Part shown: in pieces, positions 1 to 8,197 of the stretch
Layout: each line of letters starts with the position of its first letter
Position numbering within the stretch: the stretch's first letter is position 1
Assembly: GCF_016735695.1 (NCBI RefSeq)
Contig: NZ_JAERQD010000018.1
Location: 1 to 64,000, forward strand
DNA from: Microvirga zambiensis WSM3693
GTDB lineage: Bacteria > Pseudomonadota > Alphaproteobacteria > Rhizobiales > Beijerinckiaceae
DNA length: 64,000 nucleotides
Reading direction: 5' to 3'
The notes under the pieces: model-generated
What the model was told of the DNA's origin: nothing
The model's database searches: none
The model's input: only the letters and a program-made list of their open reading frames with translations
Position numbers and translations under genes: made by a program

Positions 1-1289
1 TCGGCGAGCGAGATCACCCGCGACGACTTCGTCCCAGGCGCAGGCTCCAACTCGTAGAGCGTCACGACCGGGCCGGGATTGACCTTGGTGATGGCGCCGC
101 GGACCCCAAAGTCCTCGAGGGTGCCTTCGAGCAGGGCGGCGTTCTGCTCCAGGGCCTCGGCCGAGATCGTCGGGACCGACGGCCGCTTCGGCTCGGCGAG
201 CAGGCCGAGCTGCGGCAGCTGGTAATTCTCTTCGTCGAGCAGGGAGGGCTGGGCCTCGCGGGCCATGCGCTTGCCGGGTTTCGGCGCCGCATGGGCGGGG
301 CCAACCCGGGTCGGGGCAGGCTCGGGCCTGGCGGCCTGGCGGACGGGCGGCAGCTCCTCCCCGTCCCAGCCGGCCTCGTCCTCGTCGTGCATGGGCGCGG
401 AGGAGGGTGCCGGGCGCGGACGCGGAGGTGCGCCGTCGAGAACCGGTTCGCGGCGCAGGCCGGGCTGGCGCGACGGCCGCTTCGCCGGCTCTGGCGCTGC
501 CTCATATTCGTCGTCGAAGCTCTGCCGGCGCCCCTCCTTCCAGCGGCGGGCCGAGGCGCGCAGGCTCATGAGGCCATGGGCGAGGGCACCGAGCGAGACG
601 ATGCCCCAGCCGGGTTCGTCGTGGCCGATCTCCTCCGCCTCGTCCCAATCCTGGAGTTTGCGGCGCCGGGCCGGCTGAAGGTCTTCGAGCTCCTCCGGCT
701 CCTCGTGGCGGCGTCCCTCCGCCGGGCCGAGGCCGCACGCGGCGGTGAGGGTCAGGATCGCGATGCCGGCGAACAGGAGGCCGAGCACGGCGCTGGCGGC
801 CCCGCTGGACAATCCCGTGACCGCCTTGGCACCCGCGAGGATCGCATCGCCGACCACGCCGCCGAGGCCTGTCGGCAGGGGCCAGCTCTGGGTCGGGGGC
901 AGGGCGCTCGCCAGCGCCGTGGCGGCGCCGGCTCCGATGACCCAGAGGGCAAGGCGCAGCTGCAGGCGGCCGAGATCGCCGGATTTCATGAGCCGCCAGC
1001 CCCAGAGGGCGAGGGGCAGCACGGCGGCGATGGCGCCAAGTCCCAGGAGCTGCATGAGCAGGTCGGCGACGATGGCGCCGGGCCAGCCGAGCAGGTTGCG
1101 GACGGGCAGGTCGGTGGCGTTGTTCAGGCTCGGGTCGTCGACCGACCAGGTGCCGAGCGCCACCGCGACCGCACCGGCGGCGGCGATCAGGCACAGGCCC
1201 GTCAGCTCCTGCGCGCGGCGGGCGAGAAAGGCCCGGAAGGCGCTGAAGAGGCCATCATAGGCTGAGGAAGAACGGCGGGCCGCACGCAT
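1..1289 (-). CDS. ftsK: DNA translocase FtsK, N-terminal part (gene runs off the window)
   Basis: Chromosome-segregation motor at the division septum; only the first ~429 residues are here. Translation from the ATG at 1287-1289 begins MRAARRSSSAYDGLFSAF and has several hydrophobic segments in the first ~190 residues (for example GLCLIAAAGAVAVALGTW and LIAGALAVLLL-like stretches further on), the usual four-helix membrane anchor of FtsK. It is followed by a long low-complexity linker rich in Pro, Arg, Glu and Asp. The ATPase and gamma domains would lie beyond position 1. The family call rests on membrane anchor plus linker architecture, so SpoIIIE-type naming is equivalent. Family known; the exact symbol is inference because no Walker motif is in view. 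Confidence 0.8.
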   Translation of the reverse strand, partial: MRAARRSSSAYDGLFSAFRAFLARRAQELTGLCLIAAAGAVAVALGTWSVDDPSLNNATDLPVRNLLGWPGAIVADLLMQLLGLGAIAAVLPLALWGWRLMKSGDLGRLQLRLALWVIGAGAATALASALPPTQSWPLPTGLGGVVGDAILAGAKAVTGLSSGAASAVLGLLFAGIAILTLTAACGLGPAEGRRHEEPEELEDLQPARRRKLQDWDEAEEIGHDEPGWGIVSLGALAHGLMSLRASARRWKEGRRQSFDDEYEAAPEPAKRPSRQPGLRREPVLDGAPPRPRPAPSSAPMHDEDEAGWDGEELPPVRQAARPEPAPTRVGPAHAAPKPGKRMAREAQPSLLDEENYQLPQLGLLAEPKRPSVPTISAEALEQNAALLEGTLEDFGVRGAITKVNPGPVVTLYELEPAPGTKSSRVISLA

Positions 1290-1432
1290 CGAACCACTCT
1301 GAAAACCATGGGACGGGACAATGTTGCTACGGATCGTAGCGGCGCCGGGTTAAGGGTCCTTTAACCGTAAACGGATTGGGCGGGGGCGAGCGCGGATTTC
1401 CCGGCTCCTGCTCGCGGGGGAGTACCACGCTC

Positions 1433-1525
1433 CGTCATGGCCGGGCTCGTCCCGGCCATCCCGATCCCGCGGAGCGCCGCGCTTTTCTTGATCGGGATCA
1501 CCGGCACAAGGCCGGTGACGACGTG
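1433..1525. repeat. Palindromic repeat, family A (copy 1)
   Basis: Two hairpins in tandem: ATGGCCGGGCTCGTCCCGGCCAT, a spacer ending in a second arm, then CACCGGCACAAGGCCGGTG, closed by CGTCAT at one end and ATGACG-like sequence at the other. It fills most of the ftsK to DUF2946 gap (1290-1587). The same pattern recurs about ten more times in the window. The rest of the gap shows nothing I recognise. Confidence 0.85.
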
Positions 1526-1587
1526 GGAGGGTGCAAAGGCCTTCTGTCCTGTTGACGTCCGATGCCGAAAAGACCAGTGTCCCGGCC

Positions 1588-1968
1588 ATGTCAGGCAGGG
1601 CTTCCCGGACGGTTTGGACGCGCGCCGCGATTGCGGCCGTGATGGCCTATGCCTTCGTGCTGCAGCTCGTGCTTCTCTCCGTCAGCGGCGCCTTTCATGC
1701 CGCCGCAGCCGCCGAGGCGCAGGGGATCATCTGCGTCCAGGACGGTTCGAGCGCGCCCGATCACGATCCGAAGAAGGCGCATGAGGCTCTCTGCTGCACG
1801 TTAAGCTGTCACAGTCCCGGCGCAGCGGGGCCGGCTCCGGCCGCCGCCATCCTCGGGCGCATCGCACCGGTCGCGATGGCGACCGAATTGCTCGGCGATG
1901 CGTTCGATCTGCGTCTGACATCCACTGTCCTGCCTCTGGGATCGCGCGCGCCGCCGCGCCTCGGCTGA
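1588..1968 (+). CDS. DUF2946-like exported Cys/His-rich protein of a copper operon
   Basis: 126 aa from ATG 1588; an in-frame GTG at 1531 with GGGAGG just upstream would give 145 aa. A hydrophobic stretch (AAIAAVMAYAFVLQLVLLSV) acts as signal or anchor, followed by a short exported domain with a Cys/His cluster (CVQD, HDPKKAHE, CCTLSCHSP) that looks suited to metal binding. It lies 41 nt before the YcnI-PCuAC fusion and two genes before sco, so a role in periplasmic copper handling is inferred from context. The family call (DUF2946) is by resemblance and moderately sure; no function is established. Confidence 0.6.
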   Translation: MSGRASRTVWTRAAIAAVMAYAFVLQLVLLSVSGAFHAAAAAEAQGIICVQDGSSAPDHDPKKAHEALCCTLSCHSPGAAGPAPAAAILGRIAPVAMATELLGDAFDLRLTSTVLPLGSRAPPRLG

Positions 1969-2009
1969 TTGCCGACCGACGATTTCCCTTCTCTCAAGGA
2001 CAGTTTTCC

Positions 2010-2948
2010 ATGATCCCGTCTCGCCTCGGCGCGCTTGCCGCCGTTTTCGTTGCCGTTTCCACTCCCGCGCTCGCCCATGTGAGTTTCGAGAACGGTCAGG
2101 CCAATCCCAATTCCACCTACAAGGCGACCTTGCGCATCCCCCATGGCTGCGCCGGCAAGCCGACCCTGAAAGTGCGCGTGCGCATCCCGGAGGGCGTCGT
2201 CGCGGTCAAGCCGATGCCCAAGGCCGGCTGGAAGCTCGAGACCGCCAAGGGCGCCTACGTGAAGGCCTATCAGGTCAATGGCGAGGCGGTGAGCGAGGGC
2301 GTTACCGACATCGTCTGGACCGGCTCGCTCGACGATGCCTATTACGACGAGTTCGTGTTCCAGGCCCGCTTCACCGACGCCTATCAGCCGGGTGCGACGG
2401 TCTATTTCCCCGTGGTGCAGGAATGCGATGCTGCGACCGAGGAATGGACTCAGGTGCCGGCCGCGGGCGAGGATCCGCACAGCCTGAAATCGCCTGCGCC
2501 GGGCATCCGCATCGCCGGCACCGCCACGGCCGCGACGCAGAACGTGAAGGCAGGCGCGCTGACGCTCGCGCAACCCTGGTCGCGGGCGACGCCCGGCGGC
2601 GCCAAGGTCGGCGGCGGCTATCTCTCCATCACCAATGCGGGCACGGCCTCCGACCGTCTCGTCGGCGGCTCGTTTCCGCTCGCCTCCAAGGTCGAGGTGC
2701 ACGAGATGCGCATGGAGGGCGACGTCATGCGCATGAAGCCCGTCGAGGGCGGTCTCGAGATCAAGCCCGGCGCCACCGTGGAACTGAAGCCGGGCGGTCT
2801 CCATCTCATGTTCATGGACCTGAAGGAGCCGCTGAAAGAGGGCCAGACCATCAAGGGCACCCTCGTCTTCGAAAAGGCGGGCGCCGTCGAGGTGGAATAT
2901 TCGGTGCGCGGCATGGGCGGCGCAGGCTCCTCCGAGCACAAGCACTAA
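2010..2948 (+). CDS. YcnI (DUF1775)-PCuAC copper chaperone fusion
   Basis: 312 aa. A signal peptide ends in TPALA, so the mature protein would begin HVSFENGQ with an N-terminal histidine, as in YcnI copper proteins where that residue forms part of a copper-binding brace. Residues ~21-165 are the YcnI domain (GCAGKPT, YDEFVFQARF). Residues ~185-305 are a PCuAC domain with its copper motif visible: HEMRM, a later M, and HLMFM. PCuAC proteins deliver Cu(I) to the CuA site of cytochrome c oxidase together with Sco, whose gene follows 15 nt downstream. Having both copper domains in one chain is notable, although such fusions occur elsewhere in Proteobacteria. Confidence 0.9.
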   Translation: MIPSRLGALAAVFVAVSTPALAHVSFENGQANPNSTYKATLRIPHGCAGKPTLKVRVRIPEGVVAVKPMPKAGWKLETAKGAYVKAYQVNGEAVSEGVTDIVWTGSLDDAYYDEFVFQARFTDAYQPGATVYFPVVQECDAATEEWTQVPAAGEDPHSLKSPAPGIRIAGTATAATQNVKAGALTLAQPWSRATPGGAKVGGGYLSITNAGTASDRLVGGSFPLASKVEVHEMRMEGDVMRMKPVEGGLEIKPGATVELKPGGLHLMFMDLKEPLKEGQTIKGTLVFEKAGAVEVEYSVRGMGGAGSSEHKH

Positions 2949-2963
2949 AGCGGGAGGCAAGCC

Positions 2964-3563
2964 ATGACGTTCAAGCGTCTTCTCGTCCCCCTTCTGGTCT
3001 TCACCACCGGCCTCCTGGTCCTGCTGGTGACCGCAGGCCTGCTGCTGTTCCCGTCCGGGCAGCAGCAGAGCGCCGGCCGGGTGCCGATCGGCGGGCCGTT
3101 CAAGCTCACGAGCCATGAGGGCAAGCCGTTCACGGAAGCAGACCTGAAGGGCAAGCCCTTCGTGGTCTTCTTCGGTTTCACCCATTGCCCCGAGGTGTGC
3201 CCGACGACCCTCTACGATCTGACCCAGGACATGGCGGCCCTGGGCAAGGATGCCGACAGGCTGCAGGCGGCCTTCGTCACGGTGGATCCGGCGCGCGACA
3301 CGCCGGAGCTGATGAAGACCTATCTCTCCTCCTTCGATCCGCGCATCGTCGGATTGTCGGGCACCGAGGACGAGATCGCGGCGGCGGCGCGCGCCTACAA
3401 GGTCTATTACCGCAAGGTGCCGACCGATGACGGCTACACCATGGATCATTCGGCGACCCTGTTCCTGATGGACAGCAAGGGCGAGTTCTACGGCACCTCC
3501 AACTTCCAGGAGCCGGAGGAGACGCGCCGCGCCAAGCTGCGGCAGCTGATCAAGAACGGGTGA
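2964..3563 (+). CDS. SCO1/SenC family copper chaperone
   Basis: 199 aa thioredoxin-fold protein anchored by one N-terminal helix (LLVPLLVFTTGLLVLLVTAG). The copper/redox motif CPEVC (in GFTHCPEVCPTTLYDL) and the distal histidine (DHSATLFLMD) are both present, so all three Cu ligands of Sco proteins are intact. It is last in the operon with the DUF2946-like and YcnI-PCuAC genes. The established role of the family is copper insertion and thiol reduction at the CuA centre of cytochrome c oxidase in the periplasm. SD-like GGGAGG lies before the ATG. Confidence 0.93.
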   Translation: MTFKRLLVPLLVFTTGLLVLLVTAGLLLFPSGQQQSAGRVPIGGPFKLTSHEGKPFTEADLKGKPFVVFFGFTHCPEVCPTTLYDLTQDMAALGKDADRLQAAFVTVDPARDTPELMKTYLSSFDPRIVGLSGTEDEIAAAARAYKVYYRKVPTDDGYTMDHSATLFLMDSKGEFYGTSNFQEPEETRRAKLRQLIKNG

Positions 3564-3579
3564 GGTTTGCGTGAGTCAT

Positions 3580-3800
3580 CCCGGACGGCGCAGCCGATCC
3601 GGGATCGCATGCAGGATAAAGCGCGACCAGCCCTCTCCCCCCTTGTGGGGGAGAGATGGAGAGGGGGGTGCTGGCGCGTCATTCTGGGAGGTTGGCGCTC
3701 ACACCCCCCTCCCTAGCCCTCCCCCACAAGGAGGGAGGGGATACCTGCGCTACACTCGTCTCGCGATCCCGGATCTTCGCTGCGCTTCGTCCGGGATGAC
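3580..3800. repeat. Composite repeat: B - C - inverted B
   Basis: Fills the 308-bp gap between sco and amtB. A family B arm (CATCCCGGACGGCGCAGCCG at about 3588) is followed by a family C element (3631-3740, CCCTCTCCCCCCTTGTGGGG ... GGAGGGAGGGG), then by an inverted B arm (GCTTCGTCCGGGATGAC near 3785-3800). B plus the short joiner ending in agcgcg plus C, in this order, is seen again at 32624 and 37811. No gene is supported here. Confidence 0.8.
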
Positions 3801-3813
3801 TGCCTTATCCAAC

Positions 3814-3844
3814 AAAAAAGCCCCGGCCGAGAGGCCGGGGCTTT
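3814..3844 (-). terminator. Rho-independent terminator of glnK-amtB
   Basis: Read on the minus strand, GCCCCGGCC - TCTC - GGCCGGGGC is followed by a run of six T. It starts 28 nt after the amtB stop codon. Confidence 0.85.
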
Positions 3845-3871
3845 CCGTTTCCGCCTCTGGAAGGCTGTTCT

Positions 3872-5209
3872 TCAGTAGTTGTAGGCACGCTCGCCGTGGT
3901 CGGCGAGGTCGAGGCCTTCGCGCTCCTGGTCCTGGGTGACGCGCAGGCCGACGACCAGGTCGGTGATCTTGTAGAGCACCACGGAGCCGATGCCGGTCCA
4001 GAGCAGGGTGATGACGACCGCGATGACCTGCGTCACCAGCTGGCTGCCGATGGCGTATTCGCCGACGCCGTAGCCGCCGAGCGAAGGTGCCGCGACGATG
4101 CCGGTGCCGATGGCGCCGATGATGCCGCCGACGCCGTGGATGCCGAACACGTCGAGGGCGTCGTCATAGCCGAGTGCGTTCTTCACGCCGGTGACGGCGA
4201 TGTAGCAGACCGCGCCGGCGACGAGGCCGAGAACGATCGAACCCATCGGGCCGGCAAGACCGGCGGCAGGCGTGATGGCGACGAGGCCGGCGACCGCACC
4301 CGAGGCGATGCCGAGCAGCGAGGCCTTGCCCTTGCCCATGGCTTCCACGGTCATCCAGGACAGGCCTGCGGCGGCCGGAGCGAGGATGGTGTTGATCACG
4401 GCAAGCGCGGCGCCGCCGGTGGCCTCCAGGTTCGAGCCGGCATTGAAGCCGAACCAGCCGACCCACAGCAGGCAGGCGCCGACGAAGGTGAGCGTCAGCG
4501 AGTGCGGGGCGAGCAGGTCGCGGCCATAGCCGACGCGCTTGCCGATCATGATCGCGCCGACGAGGCCGGCCACGCCCGAGTTGATGTGAACCACCGTGCC
4601 GCCCGCGAAGTCGAGGGCGCCCATGGCGAAGAGATAGCCTTCCGAGAACCACACCATGTGCGCGATCGGAAGATACACGAAGGTCAGCCACAGGCCGGTG
4701 AACACCATCACCGCGGAGAACTTGATGCGCTCGGCGAAGGCGCCGACGATCAGGGCAGGCGTGATGGCCGCGAAGGTGAGCTGGAAGGCGATGAAGGTGA
4801 ATTCCGGAATCGCGACGCCCTTGGTGAAGGTGTCGGCGGTGGAATCCGTGGTCACGCCGGCCAGGAACGCCTTGGAGAAGCCGCCGATGAAGGCGCCGAC
4901 GCCTTCGCCGCCGGAGGTGAAGGCGAGCGAGTAGCCGTAGAACGACCACAGGATCGCAACGAGGGAGAACACGGCGAAGACCTGCATCAGCACCGAGAGC
5001 ATGTTCTTGGTGCGCACGAGGCCGCCATAGAACAGGGCGAGGCCCGGGATCGTCATGAGGATCACGAGGATCGTCGAGACGAGCATCCAGGCCGTGTCAC
5101 CCTTGTTGACCGTCGGTGCGGCTGCGTCCTGCGCGAGGGTGGGGTCGACGAGTGTGAGGCTTAAACCCAGCGCACCGAGCGCCGGCATGAGGAGATGACG
5201 AAACTTCAT
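3872..5209 (-). CDS. amtB: Ammonium transporter AmtB
   Basis: 445 aa from the ATG at 5209 (MKFRHLLMPALGALGL), with a cleavable signal peptide ending near LAQD; a start 33 nt further upstream is possible but would precede the signal with polar residues. About 11 membrane helices follow. Amt landmarks are present: the twin pore histidines (AHMVWF and GIHGVGG) and DFAGGTVVHINSG. It conducts NH3/NH4+ across the inner membrane and is blocked by GlnK under nitrogen excess. It follows glnK by 29 nt and shares its sigma-54 promoter. Confidence 0.96.
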   Translation of the reverse strand: MKFRHLLMPALGALGLSLTLVDPTLAQDAAAPTVNKGDTAWMLVSTILVILMTIPGLALFYGGLVRTKNMLSVLMQVFAVFSLVAILWSFYGYSLAFTSGGEGVGAFIGGFSKAFLAGVTTDSTADTFTKGVAIPEFTFIAFQLTFAAITPALIVGAFAERIKFSAVMVFTGLWLTFVYLPIAHMVWFSEGYLFAMGALDFAGGTVVHINSGVAGLVGAIMIGKRVGYGRDLLAPHSLTLTFVGACLLWVGWFGFNAGSNLEATGGAALAVINTILAPAAAGLSWMTVEAMGKGKASLLGIASGAVAGLVAITPAAGLAGPMGSIVLGLVAGAVCYIAVTGVKNALGYDDALDVFGIHGVGGIIGAIGTGIVAAPSLGGYGVGEYAIGSQLVTQVIAVVITLLWTGIGSVVLYKITDLVVGLRVTQDQEREGLDLADHGERAYNY

Positions 5210-5238
5210 CGGATGTGAACTCCGGAAAAAACAGGAAA

Positions 5239-5577
5239 TCAAAGGGCGTCGATGTCGGTCTCGCCCGTGCGGATGCGAACCGCTTTCTCGAGCGAGGTGA
5301 CGAAGATCTTGCCGTCGCCGATCTGGCCCGTGCGCGCGGCCGCCGTGATCGCATCGATCACCTGGGGCACGAGCTCGCTCGCCACCGCGACCTCGATCTT
5401 CAGCTTCGGCAGGAAGCTCACGGCATATTCCGCGCCGCGATAGATCTCCGTATGGCCCTTCTGCCGTCCGTATCCCTTCACCTCGGTCACGGTGAGGCCG
5501 TGCACGCCGAGAGCGGTGAGCGCGTCGCGCACCTCCTCGAGCTTGAACGGCTTGATGACCGCCATCACGATTTTCAT
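5239..5577 (-). CDS. glnK: Nitrogen regulatory protein P-II
   Basis: 112 aa, the standard P-II length, from ATG 5577 (MKIVMAVIKPFKLEEV). The T-loop contains the uridylylation tyrosine Y51 in GHTEIYRGAEY, and the C-terminal signature DGKIFVTSLEKAVRIRTGE is intact. It is a trimeric sensor of 2-oxoglutarate, ATP/ADP and glutamine that binds AmtB and other nitrogen regulators. Linkage to amtB plus a -24/-12 promoter favours the GlnK rather than the GlnB paralogue; the distinction is inference from context. Confidence 0.95.
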   Translation of the reverse strand: MKIVMAVIKPFKLEEVRDALTALGVHGLTVTEVKGYGRQKGHTEIYRGAEYAVSFLPKLKIEVAVASELVPQVIDAITAAARTGQIGDGKIFVTSLEKAVRIRTGETDIDAL

Positions 5578-5672
5578 GGGTTGAGCCCCCTTTTTGAGAC
5601 GTCCGCCCGACACCGAGCGGCGGTTTCCACGATGAACCCGGCCTGGTCCGGACGGGTGTCGCGGGGCTCTAC

Positions 5673-5687
5673 GCAAGAAGCGTGCCA
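5673..5687 (-). promoter_or_regulatory. Sigma-54 (-24/-12) promoter of glnK-amtB
   Basis: On the minus strand the sequence is TGGCACGCTTCTTGC, a full match to the TGGCAC-N5-TTGC consensus. Its -12 element lies about 95 nt upstream of the glnK start. Such promoters need NtrC-type activators, which fits nitrogen-starvation control of glnK-amtB. I did not find a clear NtrC palindrome; an AT-rich stretch at 5745-5775 could suit DNA bending. Confidence 0.88.
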
Positions 5688-5786
5688 AGGCCTTGAGGCC
5701 ATAGGGGATCGGCCCCTGCCTGGAAAAGAGGCAGCGGAAGCTCGGCTATAAAATAGCTTATTTGATGAAATTTTAGGCAGAAGGTA

Positions 5787-6644
5787 TCAGCGACGCACGC
5801 GGATGAGGCCTTCCTGGGCAACCGATGCGACCAAGGTCCCATCCTGCTTAAAAATGAGTCCGCGCGAGAAGCCGCGCGCGCCGCCTGCGCTGGGCGTATC
5901 CTGCGCGTAAAGCAGCCATTCGTCGGCGCGGAAGGGGCGGTGGAACCACATGGCGTGGTCCAGGCTCGCCGGCTGGATGTCGGGTTCGAAGACGGTCCGC
6001 CCATGGGGAATCAGGGAGGTGTCGAGGAGCGTCATGTCGGAGGCGTAGGCCAGGACGCATTGGTGGATCGCCGGATCGTCGGGCAGGCGGCCGGTGGTCT
6101 TGATCCAGACATGGAAACGCGGCTCGCCCGGATCGCGCGAGAGATAGCGGTTGATCTCCACGGGCCTGATTTCGAGCGGTCGCTCGCGCTCGTAATAGGT
6201 GCGCATGGGCTCCGGCATCTTGAGGAGCAGGCCGCCTTTCACCTCTTCCTCGCTCGGCAATTCGTCGGGGCCAGGCACCTTGGGCATCTCCGCCTGATGC
6301 GCAAAGCCGTCCTCCTCGAGATGGAAGGAGGCCGACATGGAAAAGATCGCCTGCCCGTGCTGGATCGCCAGCACCCGGCGCGTGGTGAAGCTCTTGCCGT
6401 CGCGGATGCGATCCACCTCGTAGATGATCGGAACCTTGGGGTCGCCGGGCAGCATGAAGTAGCAGTGGAGCGAATGGGGATGGCGCCCTTCGACCGTGCG
6501 TGTTGCGGCCACCAGCGCCTGGCCGACCACCTGTCCGCCGAAGACCCGCTGCCAGCCGCTTTTCGGGCTCTGGCCGCGAAACAGGTTCACCTCGAGCTGT
6601 TCGAGGTCGAGAATGGCGAGAAGGTCGGAAACGGCGCGGGACAT
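5787..6644 (-). CDS. tesB: Acyl-CoA thioesterase II
   Basis: 285 aa from ATG 6644 (MSRAVSDLLAILDLEQLEVN), which has AAGGA upstream; an ATG at 6677 would add 11 residues. Double hot-dog thioesterase that hydrolyses acyl-CoA to free fatty acid and CoA. Family features: FRGQSPKSGWQRVFGGQVVG near the N-terminus, LDHAMWFHRPF with the catalytic Asp, and a C-terminal QEGLIR with the catalytic Gln. Length matches TesB (about 285). It stands alone, divergent from the ubiH-type gene. Confidence 0.92.
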   Translation of the reverse strand: MSRAVSDLLAILDLEQLEVNLFRGQSPKSGWQRVFGGQVVGQALVAATRTVEGRHPHSLHCYFMLPGDPKVPIIYEVDRIRDGKSFTTRRVLAIQHGQAIFSMSASFHLEEDGFAHQAEMPKVPGPDELPSEEEVKGGLLLKMPEPMRTYYERERPLEIRPVEINRYLSRDPGEPRFHVWIKTTGRLPDDPAIHQCVLAYASDMTLLDTSLIPHGRTVFEPDIQPASLDHAMWFHRPFRADEWLLYAQDTPSAGGARGFSRGLIFKQDGTLVASVAQEGLIRVRR

Positions 6645-6769
6645 GGGTTTTGAGATCCTTCGATCGGATGCTGTCATCCATTGGGGAGAGGTTCAAGAAG
6701 GTCAAGCTTGACGCTGGCCGATGGATCGCTGACACCCACCTATAACGTTCGAGTGCCGAAGGTCGAGTG

Positions 6770-8062
6770 ATGGAGACGCAAGCGATGAGCGCAGCAAGGC
6801 GGAAGGCCCAATCCCCGACGCGTCCGCGCATCGTCATCGCCGGCGGCGGTCTGGCCGGGCTGTCCCTCGCGCTGGCGCTCAAGACGGCGCTCTCGGACGG
6901 CGTGGATGTGACCATGTGCGATCCGGCGCTCAAGCGCGATCCGCACGGCGACAAGCGCTCCTACGCCATCGCCGCGGCCGCCCGCCGGATGCTGGAGGCG
7001 CTCGGCGTCTGGAGGGAGGTTGAGGACAGGGCGCAACCGATCCTCGACATGGAGATCACCGACAGCCGGCTGCAGGACCCGGTGCGCCCGACATTCCTCA
7101 CCTTCGCAGGCGAGGTGGGTGCGGGCGAGCCCTTCGCGCACATGATGACCGCGGGCGACATCACCGCCGCGCTGCTCGATGCCTGCCGGAAGGCGGGCGT
7201 CGATCTCAGGGCCGAAGGCGTGAAGGGATTTGCCGTAGCCGGAGCGCATACGGATGTCGCGCTGACCGCCGGTGAGACCCTTCACGCAGCGCTTCTGGTT
7301 GCCGCCGACGGCGCGCGCTCGCGCCTGCGCGAGCAGGCCGGCATCGGCTGGATCGCCTGGCCGTACAAGCAATCCGGCATCGTCGCCACCATCGCCCATG
7401 AGCGCGATCACGAGGGCAGGGCAGTGGAGCACTTTTTGCCCTCCGGCCCCTTCGCGATCCTGCCCCTGAAGGACGAAATCCGGGCCGACGGAACCGTGCA
7501 TCACCGCTCCTCCATCGTCTGGACCGAGCGCGCGGAGAACGTGCCGGCGCTGCTCGAGTCCCACCCCGAAGACCTGCTCATCGAGCTCGAGCGCCGCTTC
7601 GGCCTGCAGCTCGGCAGATTGTCCTTCGAGACCCGCCCGCAGGCCCATCCCCTGTCCTTCGGTGTCGCACGCTCCTTCGTCGGCGAAAGAGTGGCGCTTC
7701 TCGGCGATGCCGCCCATGTGATCCACCCCATCGCCGGCCAGGGTCTCAATCTCGGCCTGCACGATGCGGCGGCGCTCGCCGAGATCGTCACCGATGCCAT
7801 GCGCTTGGGGCTGGATCCCGGCGCGGCCGACGTGCTCGATCAGTACGAGCGCGCGCGGCGTGCCGACATCACCGCCATGGGCCTGATGACGGATGGCCTG
7901 AACCGCCTGTTCTCCAACGACATGCTGCCCGTGCGCCTAATCCGCGATCTCGGCCTCGGCCTCGTCGACCGCATGCCGGGACTGAAGCGCTTCTTCATCC
8001 GCGAAGCCGCAGGCCTGACCGGCCGCGAGGCGCCGCGGCTGCTGAAGGGTGAGGCGCTCTGA
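6770..8062 (+). CDS. UbiH/UbiF/COQ6-family FAD-dependent hydroxylase
   Basis: 430 aa from ATG 6770; a GTG at 6767 and an ATG at 6785 (MSAARRK) are alternatives in frame. It has the N-terminal dinucleotide motif IAGGGLAGLSLALAL and the C-terminal FAD motif GDAAHVIHPIAGQGLNLGLHD that define this ring-hydroxylase family. The likely job is hydroxylation of a polyprenyl-benzenoid intermediate of ubiquinone synthesis. Which ring position is used cannot be read from the sequence, so no symbol is given. Confidence 0.88.
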   Translation: METQAMSAARRKAQSPTRPRIVIAGGGLAGLSLALALKTALSDGVDVTMCDPALKRDPHGDKRSYAIAAAARRMLEALGVWREVEDRAQPILDMEITDSRLQDPVRPTFLTFAGEVGAGEPFAHMMTAGDITAALLDACRKAGVDLRAEGVKGFAVAGAHTDVALTAGETLHAALLVAADGARSRLREQAGIGWIAWPYKQSGIVATIAHERDHEGRAVEHFLPSGPFAILPLKDEIRADGTVHHRSSIVWTERAENVPALLESHPEDLLIELERRFGLQLGRLSFETRPQAHPLSFGVARSFVGERVALLGDAAHVIHPIAGQGLNLGLHDAAALAEIVTDAMRLGLDPGAADVLDQYERARRADITAMGLMTDGLNRLFSNDMLPVRLIRDLGLGLVDRMPGLKRFFIREAAGLTGREAPRLLKGEAL

Positions 8063-8197
8063 CGCAATCACTTTGGCCTTAAGCCTTCACGTCTGCGAAG
8101 AGACCGGAACGGCATCTCGGTGGGTAGTGTAATGCTTCTCATGAAATAGAATAACGTATATAGTGGCATCCTGCTTTTCAGACCTTGCGGATGCTTC

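Noticed and set aside
1809..3449. Long minus-strand frame opposite the copper operon
   Set aside because: Shadow of three recognised plus-strand genes; composition typical of antisense reading.
3571..3939. Short plus-strand frame in the sco-amtB gap
   Set aside because: Consists of B and C repeats and overlaps the amtB end; no gene support, though the C part is open in the same phase as in the in-gene copies.
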